Source: Bacillota bacterium (lineage in GTDB: Bacteria > Bacillota > Clostridia > Oscillospirales > Acutalibacteraceae). Taken from it: a stretch of DNA of 6,184 nucleotides. The notes beneath the pieces are model-generated. The model did not search any database, was not told where the DNA came from, and saw only the letters and a program-made list of their open reading frames with translations. The position numbers and the translations under genes are program-made. The stretch spans positions 1 to 6,184 of the forward strand of contig WQTL01000364.1 in the NCBI GenBank assembly GCA_009786275.1, given 5' to 3'. Position 1 is the first letter of the stretch, and every line of letters begins with the position of its first letter. Positions 6,153-6,184 of this stretch are shown piece after piece.

Positions 6153-6172
6153 GCGGTTGGGCACACAACCGC
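6153..6172. repeat. Hairpin 4 of oriT-like region
   Basis: GCGGTTG (6153-6159) and CAACCGC (6166-6172) form a perfect 7-bp stem with loop GGCACA. The sequence GCTTGCT at 6176-6182 could pair with AGCAAGC at 6144-6150, enclosing this hairpin in a larger structure that excludes hairpin 3. Confidence 0.75.
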
Positions 6173-6184
6173 GTTGCTTGCTGT

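Larger units (their letters stand above)
6072..6184. other. Putative origin of transfer (oriT) region, cut by the window edge
   Basis: Four hairpins and an 8-base direct repeat fill almost every base of this gene-free stretch directly upstream of a MobC-like gene. Origins of transfer typically lie beside mobC and consist of inverted repeats bound by the accessory protein and relaxase. I do not recognise a specific nic site, so the assignment rests on structure and position. Confidence 0.5.

Noticed and set aside
6072..6184. Hairpin cluster considered as a CRISPR array or riboswitch
   Set aside because: The repeats are not equal units with unique spacers, and no riboswitch core is recognisable. 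The mobC context favours oriT.

Overview
The window looks like chromosomal DNA from a GC-rich Firmicute of the class Clostridia, possibly a gut or anaerobe lineage, running into the edge of a mobile element. Positions 1 to about 5410 are very GC-rich, with Shine-Dalgarno sites close to the GAGG/AGGTG type and TTG as a start codon twice. The region after about 5540 is visibly lower in GC. The lineage is inferred from composition and gene families, not from a marker gene.

Layout. (1) 2-2525: two overlapping genes on the + strand. The first is the 3' part of a protein joining a glycosyltransferase-like segment to a LicD-family phosphotransferase domain. The second is a membrane acyltransferase of the NolL/acyltransferase-3 type. 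Together they look like the tail of a cell-surface glycan or teichoic-acid decoration operon. (2) 2546-5411: a clear sigma-A promoter drives two exported alpha/beta hydrolases. The first is a zinc-domain lipase of the Geobacillus/Staphylococcus type (family I.5/I.6). The second is an LCAT-like lipase/esterase with an AHSEG nucleophile elbow. They lie 25 bases apart and are probably one transcript. (3) 5417-5537: a tRNA-Leu(UAG) gene with its own strong promoter. The -10 box of that promoter is the loop of a perfect 14-bp inverted repeat, and the right arm of the repeat runs into the tRNA. (4) 5546-5653: two hairpins, one a long imperfect stem and one a 16-bp perfect stem that looks like the terminator of the minus-strand gene beyond it. 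(5) 5663-6184: a minus-strand MobC-like ribbon-helix-helix mobilization protein, preceded by four closely packed hairpins that resemble an oriT region and reach the window edge.

Reading: the host surface-glycan and secreted-lipase genes end at a tRNA-Leu, a common integration target. Beyond it lies what appears to be the end of an integrated mobilizable or conjugative element. The points most worth checking are the palindrome around the tRNA promoter, the hairpin array with alternative pairings upstream of mobC, and the substituted zinc ligand in the first lipase. I found no convincing wholly new system.
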